Origin: JAQUCI01 sp034932685
GTDB lineage: Bacteria; Bacillota_I; Bacilli_A; Erysipelotrichales; Erysipelotrichaceae
Assembly: GCA_034932685.1 (NCBI GenBank)
Contig: JAYFOM010000030.1
Location: 1-10,841 of the forward strand
Direction of reading: 5' to 3'
Length of the DNA stretch: 10,841 bases
Shown: positions 1-5,674 of the stretch, one piece after another
Numbering within the stretch: the stretch's first letter is position 1
Layout of the letters: each line of letters opens with the position of its first letter
The notes under the pieces: model-generated
Told to the model about the DNA's origin: nothing
The model's database searches: none
Seen by the model: only the letters and a program-made list of their open reading frames with translations
Translations under genes and position numbers: made by a program

Positions 1-141
1 TTCGCAGCGCTTTATAATACTACCAAATTTTTAGGCCTCAGTCAATATCTTTTTGCCTTTTTATCAGCTTTATTTTCTCTTCCTTTTCTTTGGCAGCTCG
101 CTCATTATAGCCTTTATATCTTCACCAGTCAAGAAGTTTAA
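1..141 (+). CDS. C-terminal end of a hydrophobic protein (partial)
   Basis: An open frame enters from the left edge in frame 1 and ends at TAA (139-141), giving 46 residues. The tail is rich in Leu, Phe, Ala and Tyr and contains a probable membrane segment (about residues 16-33: YLFAFLSALFSLPFLW), followed by a short polar end finishing TSQEV. This looks like the last transmembrane helix and cytosolic or external tail of an integral membrane protein. No family can be named from this fragment. It converges on the leftward gene at 175-702 and shares a terminator hairpin with it. Confidence is moderate because only the end is visible, although the frame, hydrophobicity and the adjacent terminator all agree. 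Confidence 0.55.
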   Translation, partial: FAALYNTTKFLGLSQYLFAFLSALFSLPFLWQLAHYSLYIFTSQEV

Positions 142-156
142 CACATAAAAAATAAA

Positions 157-176
157 AAAGACTTTTGCAAGTCTTT
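157..176. terminator. Bidirectional intrinsic terminator between convergent genes
   Basis: Perfect 8-bp stem AAAGACTT (157-164) / AAGTCTTT (169-176) with loop TTGC. On the minus strand it is followed by a long U-rich tract (complement of the A-run 142-159), so it mainly ends the leftward 175-702 transcript. The plus-strand T tract is weaker. The stop codon of the leftward gene (175-177) lies partly in the stem. Confidence 0.75.
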
Positions 177-702
177 ATTGGATACAATGTTTAAGTTCGC
201 CCTTATATAATAATGTGAGTTCTTCAAGCTCACAGAAGTCTACTGGTCTAATAAATGATGGCGATTTAGGTAGTTCTAAAGCATCAGCTTTAATTAATAA
301 TTCACCAACAAACTCCGAACAAAAGTATTTATCTTTACGCTTATACTCATAATTTATCTTACAAAATAATGTTCCAAGTAAATTATATTGATAGCGATTA
401 GGATCTTCTGACATTAATTTAAGTTCTTCTTCAATCTTGATATAAGCATCATCAGTAACGATAAGCTCGTATAAGCAACAATCATTTTCTTCGCCCCACT
501 TAAACAAACCAGAACGAACATCTTCTTTCACAAAGCCTGCAGGCCACATTAAGCGTGGATATCGACGACCGAAGCTGTATACTTCTTTTAGTTCGCGATC
601 TAAAGCGATTGAGCAATGTGTGAACTCATCAGCGGTGATATAATGGATCAATCGCGAGAAATATGAGTTTGATTTTGTCAGTAAGATATATATCGAACGC
701 AT
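175..702 (-). CDS. Permuted NlpC/P60-like papain-fold cysteine peptidase or amidase (YiiX/YebB type)
   Basis: The 175-residue protein has the two hallmarks of circularly permuted NlpC/P60 (LRAT/YiiX-like) enzymes: an early His in the motif FTHCSIAL (H29) and a late Cys in YFCSEFVGELL (C128), with YNLLG (106-110) between them and a conserved Pro (RPVDF, about 152-156) after the Cys. These would be the catalytic His and nucleophile. Permuted members are often lipid- or cell-wall-linked hydrolases or acyltransferases, so the substrate cannot be given. There is no signal peptide, so it is predicted cytosolic or non-classically exported. The start is well supported by ACCTCC (708-713, i.e. GGAGGT on the coding strand) 5 nt upstream. 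It lies 57 nt after the HAAS-DUF4097 gene and may be read with it or from its own promoter at 728-755. It ends in a terminator hairpin. Confidence 0.75.
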   Translation of the reverse strand: MRSIYILLTKSNSYFSRLIHYITADEFTHCSIALDRELKEVYSFGRRYPRLMWPAGFVKEDVRSGLFKWGEENDCCLYELIVTDDAYIKIEEELKLMSEDPNRYQYNLLGTLFCKINYEYKRKDKYFCSEFVGELLIKADALELPKSPSFIRPVDFCELEELTLLYKGELKHCIQ

Positions 703-727
703 GATCCACCTCCACTTACTGATATGA

Positions 728-755
728 ATTGTATCATATTATCTCAGCTTGTAAA
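728..755 (-). promoter_or_regulatory. Candidate promoter of the permuted NlpC/P60-like gene with an inverted repeat over the -10
   Basis: Minus-strand TTTACA (750-755), 16-nt spacer, TACAAT (728-733). The -10 hexamer forms exactly the 6-nt centre of the inverted repeat ATATGA (722-727) / TCATAT (734-739), which would suit an operator. The region is AT-rich, so chance is possible. No terminator is visible between the upstream gene and this site. Confidence 0.4.
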
Positions 756-759
756 TCTT

Positions 760-1965
760 TTATTTTTTCCGCTTAAGATCAATCTTGACTTCAGCCATTA
801 AATCCTTAATTTCCTTAAGATCATCTTCTGGTATTAAATTCTCTAAATCCTTCAATCCTTTTAATACGCGAATCGCTTCATCAAAGCCACCACGCTTCTC
901 TTGATGGTTAGTTTTATTAAAGCCATGTTGATTAACTTCGATGTCACCATTCAAACTTTTAATATCAATGACTGTCTTACCCTCACTAAAGCTATAACAG
1001 TTACGTTTGACCATATATGGGAAATCTACTTCCATATCAATATCACCTCTTAATGTTTCTATTGATCCACTAAATGTTGTGTTATCAGCGATTTTAAGTT
1101 CAATATCACCAGAGGTAGTCTCTACATATATTTTATCAATCGTTTCAGCTGTTTGTAGCTCAATATCACCATTTACACTCTTTAAAGCTACTTCTAAAAC
1201 ATGGGCATCAACATCAATATCGCCATTTGTATTATTAACGATCATAAACTTACCAATAACATCAGTTGCTGAAACATCACCATTTACCGTCTTAACAGTA
1301 ACATTAGCAGTTGATGCTTTTACCGCTATATCGCCATTAGTAGTTTGTAAGGTAACAACCTCACCTTTAAAGCCATCCACACTGATATCACCACTTATTG
1401 TTTTAGCTTCTAATTGCTTGACATTAAGATCTTCAATCAAGATATCACCTTGGCGACCACCGATTTTAACTAGCTCGATATTATCAGGGATACAAACCGT
1501 AAGCTCACCAGCTAAAAACAAACTCATCTTCTTGTTTGCTCCTGAAGATCTTAAAGATAAATATAAACTATCTTTTTCAACAAGTTTAGTTATATTAGGA
1601 TCGATTTGATTAATGTTGAAATAACTACTAGTTGGTTGATAACGATAAACAACATCATCTTCACTAGTCGATACAATCTTGACATCAACACCTACTTCCT
1701 CAGTGTCAATATATACTTTTTTAACTTGATCTATCTTTACCAATGCTTGTGGTGTTTCTTTTTTTGGTGGTAATGGTTGTTCATCAATATTCTTTAATAC
1801 TTCCTCAATTGAACCAAGCGATGTGATTATTTCTTCTTCACTATGTCCAGATTTAAGACCATAAACAAAATGAGCTTCAAAATCAGCCATAATATCTTGA
1901 CTCAAAGTTTCATCATATGGTCGCAGTGCTTCTTCTAATGCTTGCATATACTCTTGTCTTTTCAT
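760..1965 (-). CDS. HAAS domain (DUF1700-like) plus DUF4097 beta-helix protein, PadR partner
   Basis: Residues 1-62 form a HAAS-type helical domain (MKRQEYMQALEEAL, then AHFVYGLKSGHSEEEIITSLGS), the usual partner of PadR repressors. A Pro-rich linker (63-72) leads to a DUF4097 adhesin-like region (about 76-345). That region carries nine GDI/GDV motifs at residues 173, 192, 211, 229, 248, 266, 286, 307 and 340, mostly 18-21 residues apart, as expected for rungs of a right-handed beta-helix. A charged helical tail (361-401) ends the protein. Most HAAS proteins have membrane helices between the domains; none is visible here and there is no signal peptide, so this version should be cytosolic or peripherally attached. 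Strong SD AAAGGAGA (1971-1978). It follows the PadR gene by 11 nt, and the PadR stop overlaps its SD, so translation is probably coupled. Distant relatives of DUF4097 domain order include B. subtilis YvlB and enterococcal LiaX. Ligand unknown. Confidence 0.85.
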   Translation of the reverse strand: MKRQEYMQALEEALRPYDETLSQDIMADFEAHFVYGLKSGHSEEEIITSLGSIEEVLKNIDEQPLPPKKETPQALVKIDQVKKVYIDTEEVGVDVKIVSTSEDDVVYRYQPTSSYFNINQIDPNITKLVEKDSLYLSLRSSGANKKMSLFLAGELTVCIPDNIELVKIGGRQGDILIEDLNVKQLEAKTISGDISVDGFKGEVVTLQTTNGDIAVKASTANVTVKTVNGDVSATDVIGKFMIVNNTNGDIDVDAHVLEVALKSVNGDIELQTAETIDKIYVETTSGDIELKIADNTTFSGSIETLRGDIDMEVDFPYMVKRNCYSFSEGKTVIDIKSLNGDIEVNQHGFNKTNHQEKRGGFDEAIRVLKGLKDLENLIPEDDLKEIKDLMAEVKIDLKRKK

Positions 1966-1976
1966 TTTTATCTCCT

Positions 1977-2279
1977 TTAAATCAAAACAGCAACTTTTTC
2001 AACAAAGTCTAGCCATTCTGCTTTTAATTCTGTTTGGTATTTCTGACCCTTTGGACTTAATTTGTAATATTTACGCGCTGGACCTTCTGAAGATTCAATT
2101 AGATATGTATCCACATAATTTTCTTCTTTCAAACGTCGCAAGATTAGATAAAGTGTACCAGTTGCGACAACTAGCTGTTCAGAGATTGATACCGTCAATT
2201 CGTAACCATATTGATCTTTGATTGCTAGCTGCGATAATACACATAGTTCCAAAGCGCCCTTTTTAAATTGAGCGTTCAT
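1977..2279 (-). CDS. PadR-family transcriptional repressor (short, PadR-s2 type)
   Basis: This 100-residue winged-helix regulator matches the short PadR class: MNAQFKKGALELCVLSQL at the N-terminus, YGYEL (24-28) in the second helix, the recognition-helix region GTLYLILRRLKEENYV (41-56), and the wing motif GPARKYYKLSPKG (66-78). The usual Pro after GT(I/L)Y is replaced by Leu. Short PadRs dimerise through the C-terminal helix (about 83-97) and generally repress their own operon. Here the gene sits between a small unknown protein (13 nt upstream) and its HAAS-DUF4097 partner (11 nt downstream). SD GGAAGGA lies just upstream. It most likely binds the inverted repeat 2533-2559 covering the operon promoter. 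The inducer is unknown; in relatives it is often a small molecule or envelope stress. Confidence 0.92.
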   Translation of the reverse strand: MNAQFKKGALELCVLSQLAIKDQYGYELTVSISEQLVVATGTLYLILRRLKEENYVDTYLIESSEGPARKYYKLSPKGQKYQTELKAEWLDFVEKVAVLI

Positions 2280-2292
2280 GATATCTTCCTTC

Positions 2293-2499
2293 CTATTTGC
2301 CTAAGCGCCAAATGTGACTTAAAGCCATTAGTGTTGCTGATAAAACGATTTGAGTACGATAAAGACGTGTTTCTTTATTTGTAACTACCATTCTCTGGTG
2401 GTTCTGGGCTACTCTTTCCAAAGAGCCCATCTGTAACATTTCTTCAGCATTTACTTGTGATGCAACACAGTTTTCAAGCGTGATATATTGATAGTTCAT
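2293..2499 (-). CDS. Small protein of unknown function leading the PadR-HAAS operon
   Basis: I do not recognise this 68-residue protein. It has a strong SD (AAGGAGGGTG in minus sense, about 2508-2517) and is the first gene behind the PadR-like operator and promoter, 13 nt ahead of padR, so it is very likely real. Residues 1-45 are polar and probably helical (LENCVASQVNAEEMLQMG). Residues 48-62 (RTQIVLSATLMALSHIW) are hydrophobic enough to be a short membrane or amphipathic anchor, ending in a basic tip RLGK. It has one Cys (C11). One guess is a membrane-associated accessory to the HAAS-DUF4097 protein, which itself lacks a membrane segment; this is inference only. Confidence 0.7.
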   Translation of the reverse strand: MNYQYITLENCVASQVNAEEMLQMGSLERVAQNHQRMVVTNKETRLYRTQIVLSATLMALSHIWRLGK

Positions 2500-2524
2500 C
2501 GGACTTCACCCTCCTTATGACTAT

Positions 2525-2553
2525 ATCTTATCACTATGTATGTAGTTTTGCAA
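2525..2553 (-). promoter_or_regulatory. Promoter of the PadR-HAAS operon
   Basis: Minus-strand -35 TTGCAA (2548-2553), 17-nt spacer, -10 TAAGAT (2525-2530). Transcription should begin near 2518, about 20 nt before the first start codon. The -35 and most of the spacer are inside the inverted repeat 2533-2559, so repressor binding would block polymerase. Confidence 0.65.
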
Positions 2554-2559
2554 CATAGT
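2533..2559. promoter_or_regulatory. Putative PadR operator
   Basis: Perfect 7-bp arms ACTATGT (2533-2539) and ACATAGT (2553-2559) separated by 13 bp, with a nested ATGT-N9-ACAT (2540-2556). ATGT/ACAT half-sites around 8-10 bp are the known PadR binding pattern. The site overlaps the -35 and spacer of the operon promoter, fitting autorepression. Confidence 0.65.
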
Positions 2560-2583
2560 ATTTAATAAAAGTTAGTTAAATTT

Positions 2584-2606
2584 AAAAAAACTGTCATTTT
2601 GACAGT
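2584..2606 (-). terminator. Intrinsic terminator of the Ntdp gene
   Basis: Minus-strand hairpin with 7-bp stem ACTGTCA / TGACAGT (2590-2596 and 2600-2606), 3-nt loop, followed by a U-run (A-tract 2584-2590). The gene's TGA stop (2594-2596) is inside the stem. Confidence 0.8.
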
Positions 2607-3151
2607 CTTTGGTTAGTTTGAAACGTTAAATATCTTTGATAATACTCATTAACAATAACTGGATCAAAGGGATCACGTTGCTCTTTGATCAAGTTTTTTA
2701 GCTGTTTTGTTGCATAACTCAATATTTCTTTAATAATAAGGGGGTACTGCATCGCTTTTTGATGACGTTTGTACTCCTCTTCATCTAGAATATTAAAACG
2801 ATAGTTAGGAAACACCTTAATGTCTAAGTCATAATCAATGTTTTTCAAAGCTTCTTCATCATAGATACTAGGTGATGCCAAATTACAATAAAAATACAAG
2901 CCATCACTTCTGATCATGGCAATCACATTATACCAACGCTTAGTATAAAGAAAATACACAGCTGGTTCTTTTGTGATCCAACGGCGACCATCGGCTTCAA
3001 TCACAATAGCTTTGTTTGTGATAGCCACAATTTTTTCTTCATCTACATCAACCACAAAACCCTTTGACCAAGTACGATGTAATTTACCATTGTGCTTGTA
3101 GCTTTGGATCAATATTTCTTGATTGATAGTAGGTTGTAATGTATTTGTCAT
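2594..3151 (-). CDS. ntdp: Nucleoside tri-/diphosphatase, UPF0374/DUF402 (Ntdp, YgaC-like)
   Basis: The 185-residue protein matches the Ntdp family along its length: SYKHNGKLHRTW (17-28), GRRWITKEPAVYF (55-67), DGLYFYCNLASP (83-94), IDYDLDIKV (105-113), LDEEEY (122-127) and MQYP (134-137). Family enzymes hydrolyse nucleoside tri- and diphosphates with divalent metal. The expected residues are present: R26 as proton donor, and N90, D106, D108, D110, D123 and E126 for metal. Usual length is about 175-180, so this copy has a slightly longer C-terminus. No SD precedes the ATG; instead a near-consensus promoter ends 6 nt before it, so the mRNA is probably leaderless. The gene ends with TGA inside a terminator. 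Function by family is strong; the cellular substrate is not known from sequence. Confidence 0.92.
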   Translation of the reverse strand: MTNTLQPTINQEILIQSYKHNGKLHRTWSKGFVVDVDEEKIVAITNKAIVIEADGRRWITKEPAVYFLYTKRWYNVIAMIRSDGLYFYCNLASPSIYDEEALKNIDYDLDIKVFPNYRFNILDEEEYKRHQKAMQYPLIIKEILSYATKQLKNLIKEQRDPFDPVIVNEYYQRYLTFQTNQRLSK

Positions 3152-3157
3152 GTTCTT

Positions 3158-3186
3158 ATTATAAGCACAATTAAAGTCCTTGTCTA
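3158..3186 (-). promoter_or_regulatory. Near-consensus promoter giving a leaderless Ntdp transcript
   Basis: Minus-strand TAGACA (3181-3186), 17-nt spacer, TATAAT (3158-3163). Only AAGAAC (3152-3157) separates the -10 from the ATG (3149-3151), so the usual start point 6-7 nt downstream falls on the A of the ATG. No SD-like purine stretch lies before the ATG. Confidence 0.7.
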
Positions 3187-3194
3187 ATATTGGC

Positions 3195-3668
3195 TTACTT
3201 AAGTATGCTTTCGGCTAAATCTTTTATCGCTTCTTCTTCAAATACACTTTGATATTCTTTTTTACCAGTGATTTTTTCTAAAATGAAACGTTCAAGAAAC
3301 TTCAACTTTTTAGGATCAACAATATAGCCAGCACGGATAGCACTTACAGCATGTTGTACTAGCGTTTCACCATATACTCTAACTAACTGCTCATGATCAA
3401 ACTTAGCATCAGCAACACCACTAATATAAAGTGCAAGCTTTTTATCAAGCAAAACCATTTGATTAGCACTGACAAACTTTTTAACAGCACTATGTAAGCT
3501 ACCAGCATATATCGGTCCCCCGATAATTACGCGATCATAACGACTTAAATCTACTTTATCTTTTGTCAAATCTTTAATCTCAAGTTCTGCATCTTTTAGA
3601 TAAGCAGCTAATTTCTTTGCCGCTTCAGCGGTAGCGCCATATTTACTGGCATAAGCGATAAGTATCAT
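3195..3668 (-). CDS. Flavodoxin-domain protein (HemG-like)
   Basis: This 157-residue protein has the flavodoxin fold signatures: first strand and phosphate loop MILIAYASKYGATAEAA (1-17), the second FMN-loop region IIGGPIYAGSLH (48-59), and the third strand and loop LALYISGVAD (78-87). The AYASKYGAT loop is of the Flavodoxin_5/HemG type, used by menaquinone-dependent protoporphyrinogen oxidase, but nothing else for haem synthesis is nearby, so a general FMN electron carrier is the safer call. Start has a purine-rich SD (AAAGGGT, about 3675-3683). It lies 34 nt after thiT with no terminator between, so it may be read from the TPP-controlled transcript; a weak TTTAAA-17-TATAAA motif in the thiT tail and gap could give it its own promoter. 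Confidence 0.85.
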   Translation of the reverse strand: MILIAYASKYGATAEAAKKLAAYLKDAELEIKDLTKDKVDLSRYDRVIIGGPIYAGSLHSAVKKFVSANQMVLLDKKLALYISGVADAKFDHEQLVRVYGETLVQHAVSAIRAGYIVDPKKLKFLERFILEKITGKKEYQSVFEEEAIKDLAESILK

Positions 3669-3702
3669 AATAATTACCCTTTACCTTTTATATAAGTAGA
3701 TT

Positions 3703-4203
3703 TTAAAACTTTAAACGTTTGATTACAAGCGGTACTAAGATAAAACTGATCAGTAAAGTCATCATCATATATGGACCATTATAAGCAATACTACCAACCC
3801 AACCAGCCTGCCAGAAGTAAACTCCAGCTACGATATGAAGTACCATTCTTATTAGATTACTAAATATAATACCCCAATAGATTTTATAGTTCTTTAGTTT
3901 AGTGTTTGGAATTAATACTGCAAGACCATATAGTCCAAAGGCAAGTGGATATTCTAACAAGAATTGGATGGGATGAACAACATATATGCCACCTATTAAA
4001 TATTGGAGATAAATTGATAATAATGCGACTACTAACCCTTTTTTATAACCTAGATGATATGAAGCTAATAGTAATGCGACAACACTAAATCCAACCGATC
4101 CCCCAGAGGGCATTTGAAGTAACGGAATTATTTGAGTCATGTAATCTAAGATCAAAAATAAAGCTAAATACATTGCAATGTAAACCAGATCCTTTGTTTT
4201 CAT
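3703..4203 (-). CDS. thiT: Thiamine ECF transporter S-component ThiT
   Basis: The 166-residue protein is highly hydrophobic with about six membrane helices, the normal size for ThiT. Family landmarks are MPSGGSVGFS (31-40) after helix 1, YVVHPIQFLLEYPLAF (74-89), and the late segment VLHIVAGVYFWQAGW (121-135) to SIAYNGPYMMM (138-148). By position, E84, Y74, H123 and the Y141-N142 region correspond to the thiamine pocket described for Lactococcus lactis ThiT; the family's early loop Trp is not visible, so exact contacts may differ. ThiT binds thiamine outside and works with the shared EcfA/A'/T module, which is not in this window. The TPP riboswitch directly upstream supports the assignment. 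The SD (GAGGTG) is built into the riboswitch expression hairpin, and the ATG follows its U-run. Confidence 0.95.
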   Translation of the reverse strand: MKTKDLVYIAMYLALFLILDYMTQIIPLLQMPSGGSVGFSVVALLLASYHLGYKKGLVVALLSIYLQYLIGGIYVVHPIQFLLEYPLAFGLYGLAVLIPNTKLKNYKIYWGIIFSNLIRMVLHIVAGVYFWQAGWVGSIAYNGPYMMMTLLISFILVPLVIKRLKF

Positions 4204-4230
4204 AAAAAAACACCTCTTTCTTGTGAGGCG
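4204..4230 (-). terminator. TPP riboswitch expression platform: terminator hairpin that also hides the thiT SD
   Basis: In minus sense, CGCCTC (4225-4230) pairs with GAGGTG (4211-4216) around an 8-nt loop, followed by seven U (4204-4210) and then the thiT ATG. GAGGTG is also the SD. The competing antiterminator pairs GCGTAGGG (4247-4254) with CCTTACGC (4228-4235), eight bp including one G-U. The two structures share 4228-4230, so they exclude each other. Confidence 0.8.
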
Positions 4231-4238
4231 TAAGGACT

Positions 4239-4326
4239 TTGAAACTCCCTACGCTAGTTTTAACTAGATCAGGTGATGAGGGTTTTTGTCTATTGACATC
4301 TCAGCCTTTTGGCTCCCCTGTTCACG
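4239..4326 (-). promoter_or_regulatory. TPP (THI-box) riboswitch aptamer
   Basis: The minus strand carries the conserved THI-box elements in order: GGGGAGCC (4311-4318), GGCTGAGAT (about 4299-4307), ACCC followed by CATCACCTGATCTAGTT (4262-4282), and AGCGTAGGGA (4246-4255). The conserved 3' strand GCGTAGGG doubles as one arm of the antiterminator. When TPP is bound, the aptamer should hold that strand, letting the downstream terminator/SD hairpin form and lowering thiT (and possibly flavodoxin) expression. Outer P1 pairing is short (TGAA/TTCA). The core motifs match the class very closely. Confidence 0.95.
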
Positions 4327-4331
4327 CTTTT

Positions 4332-4359
4332 ATTATAACATATAATATGATATTGTATA
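4332..4359 (-). promoter_or_regulatory. Promoter of the TPP riboswitch-thiT transcript
   Basis: Minus-strand TATACA (4354-4359), 16-nt spacer, TATAAT (4332-4337) with an extended -10 TG one base upstream (TGTTATAAT). The start would fall near 4325, right at the 5' edge of the aptamer. The opposite-strand promoter of the 4372 gene must overlap this AT-rich stretch; TATAAT (4341-4346) is a weak plus-strand candidate without a clear -35. Confidence 0.6.
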
Positions 4360-4371
4360 GAAGGTGATCAT

Positions 4372-4857
4372 ATGTTTAAAGAAGAGCTTTATCCAAAAGA
4401 TAAGCATGATGCTTATCAGTTATTATTAAAACAAGCTAAAGCCTTACTTAGCGATGAGAATGACATCATCGCTAATTTGGCCAACATCTCAGCCTTACTC
4501 AAGGTGTTTTTTGGTGATAATGTTAACTGGGTTGGCTTCTATCGCCTTGATGATAGTGGTGAACTAATTCTTGGTCCTTTCCAAGGTAAAGTTGCTTGTA
4601 CCCGCTTACCTAAAGGAAAAGGTGTTTGTCAAAAAGCAGTAGCTACTAAGCAAACAGTCATTATTGAAGACGTCCACTTATTTGCGGATCACATCGCTTG
4701 TGATAGTGCCAGTAATAGTGAAATAGTAGTACCCTTGATCAAAGGTGGTCATGTATTATGGGTCTTGGATGTTGATTCGATCATAATTAATAATTTTGAT
4801 CAGTTAGATTTATACTATCTTGAACAAATAGTTGAAATTATAAAAGAAAGTATCTAA
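4372..4857 (+). CDS. msrC: Free methionine-(R)-sulfoxide reductase, GAF domain (fRMsr)
   Basis: The 161-residue single GAF-domain protein fits the fRMsr family (E. coli MsrC, B. subtilis YtsP). It reduces free methionine-R-sulfoxide to methionine using thioredoxin. Diagnostic segments are NVNWVGFYRLD (50-60), LGPFQGKVACTRLPKGKGVCQKA (67-89) and HIACDSASNSEIVVP (107-121). The three redox cysteines are C76, C86 and C110, with the same spacing (10 and 24) as E. coli C84, C94 and C118; C110 would be the catalytic one. SD AAGGTGATC sits just upstream (about 4361-4369). It is a single-gene unit, divergent from thiT and convergent with the AAC(3) operon, ended by a bidirectional terminator right after the stop. 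A thioredoxin-like lipoprotein is encoded nearby, but that is extracytoplasmic and unlikely to be its donor. Confidence 0.93.
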   Translation: MFKEELYPKDKHDAYQLLLKQAKALLSDENDIIANLANISALLKVFFGDNVNWVGFYRLDDSGELILGPFQGKVACTRLPKGKGVCQKAVATKQTVIIEDVHLFADHIACDSASNSEIVVPLIKGGHVLWVLDVDSIIINNFDQLDLYYLEQIVEIIKESI

Positions 4858-4881
4858 AAAAGATGTCGAGCGACATCTTTT
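4858..4881. terminator. Bidirectional terminator between fRMsr and AAC(3) genes
   Basis: Perfect stem AAAAGATGTCG (4858-4868) / CGACATCTTTT (4871-4881) with a minimal loop (in practice GAGC). A-rich and T-rich flanks supply a U-tract on both strands. The TAA stops of the two convergent genes (4855-4857 and 4880-4882) abut or overlap the stem. Confidence 0.88.
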
Positions 4882-5674
4882 ATTTAGCTTTAAGATATTT
4901 GATCGTAAATTCAATCGCATCTTTCATCTTAAACAATTTAGCTTCTGCTTTACCAATCATAATTGTTGATATTGGTATTTCATTTACCATTTCAGTTGCG
5001 ACCTCATTAAATATCTGTGAATTAAGATCAACATCAAGATATTTCTTCCATTCTCTGCGGCCATTGATCTCAACCGCTGCACCTTGCAGAACTATTGGTC
5101 GATATTGACTTCGATACTCAGCTAAATGTAAACATGTACATTTGCTAAAAGGAGCACCAATCATTAATACACTAGCATCAAGATCATACATTCTAGCAAT
5201 TGGTGAATCCTCACCAAGTGAGAAATGTAAAGGTTGACGATCACAAATAAGTTTGGCGTATTTTCCCCAAGCTGCGTACGCTAGTGAGGGATTATTACTT
5301 ACGATAACACCATCACGACGTCTAAAATTATCAGCTATCGCCCCCATTAAAACCCCATCTGATTCTTTACGATGAAATGCTGGGGTATGATCACGTACTA
5401 ACTGATGTAAGCTATGATCGATCGGTGGACTATCCCATATTGATGGATCACAATTATTAGCGTCTTGCATTGGCATTACCAATGTTCCATCATAGCCAAG
5501 TGCGAGGATTAAGGCATCAACAACCGCTTGTGCACCACCAACCACATAACCAAAAGCACTTAAAGCCATGTGGGTTTCAAGTACCATGTTAGGTTTTATA
5601 CCTAACGTTTTTAATTTGGCTACGATATCATCTTTTGTTATCGCTTCATCAATCGTATTACTTAACAAAGCCAT
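4880..5674 (-). CDS. AAC(3)-family aminoglycoside 3-N-acetyltransferase-like protein (YokD type)
   Basis: This 264-residue protein matches the Antibiotic_NAT family in length and motifs: YVVGGAQAVVDALILALG (43-60), GTLVMPMQD (63-71), the DHTPAFHRKESDGVLMGAI region (95-113), LHFSLGEDSPIARMYDLDASVLMIG (149-173), and CTCLHLAEYRSQYRP (179-193). H183 and E186 of LHLAE are the expected active-site residues. Family members use acetyl-CoA to acetylate aminoglycoside position 3, but many chromosomal members have no proven drug activity. It is the last gene of a four-gene operon and overlaps the lipoprotein gene by 17 nt. The annotated ATG lies only 1 nt after the strong SD AAAGGAG (5676-5682); a TTG two codons in (5666-5668) has ideal 7-nt spacing and may be the true start. 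No mobile element adjoins it, so it reads as resident. Confidence 0.88.
   Translation of the reverse strand: MALLSNTIDEAITKDDIVAKLKTLGIKPNMVLETHMALSAFGYVVGGAQAVVDALILALGYDGTLVMPMQDANNCDPSIWDSPPIDHSLHQLVRDHTPAFHRKESDGVLMGAIADNFRRRDGVIVSNNPSLAYAAWGKYAKLICDRQPLHFSLGEDSPIARMYDLDASVLMIGAPFSKCTCLHLAEYRSQYRPIVLQGAAVEINGRREWKKYLDVDLNSQIFNEVATEMVNEIPISTIMIGKAEAKLFKMKDAIEFTIKYLKAK

Noticed and set aside
928..1449. Repeated DNA words like ATATCACCA at about 57-bp intervals, resembling a repeat array or CRISPR
   Set aside because: The period equals 19 codons and encodes the GDI motif of the beta-helix; repeats are short and degenerate and spacers are coding.
1007..1609. Long plus-strand ORF (200 codons) rich in Ile-Ser-Pro-Leu repeats
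   Set aside because: It is the antisense shadow of the repeated GDI rungs of the HAAS-DUF4097 gene; no SD, and its repeats mirror the real protein's.
3195..3668. Protoporphyrinogen oxidase HemG
   Set aside because: Only the flavodoxin fold and loop type match; no haem genes are nearby, so a general flavodoxin call is safer.
3906..4088. Plus-strand 60-codon ORF inside thiT
   Set aside because: Antisense shadow of a membrane-helix region without ribosome site.
4880..5674. Acquired aminoglycoside resistance gene
   Set aside because: It is embedded in a coupled chromosomal-type operon with no mobile element beside it, and its base use is like its neighbours; family membership alone does not prove drug acetylation.
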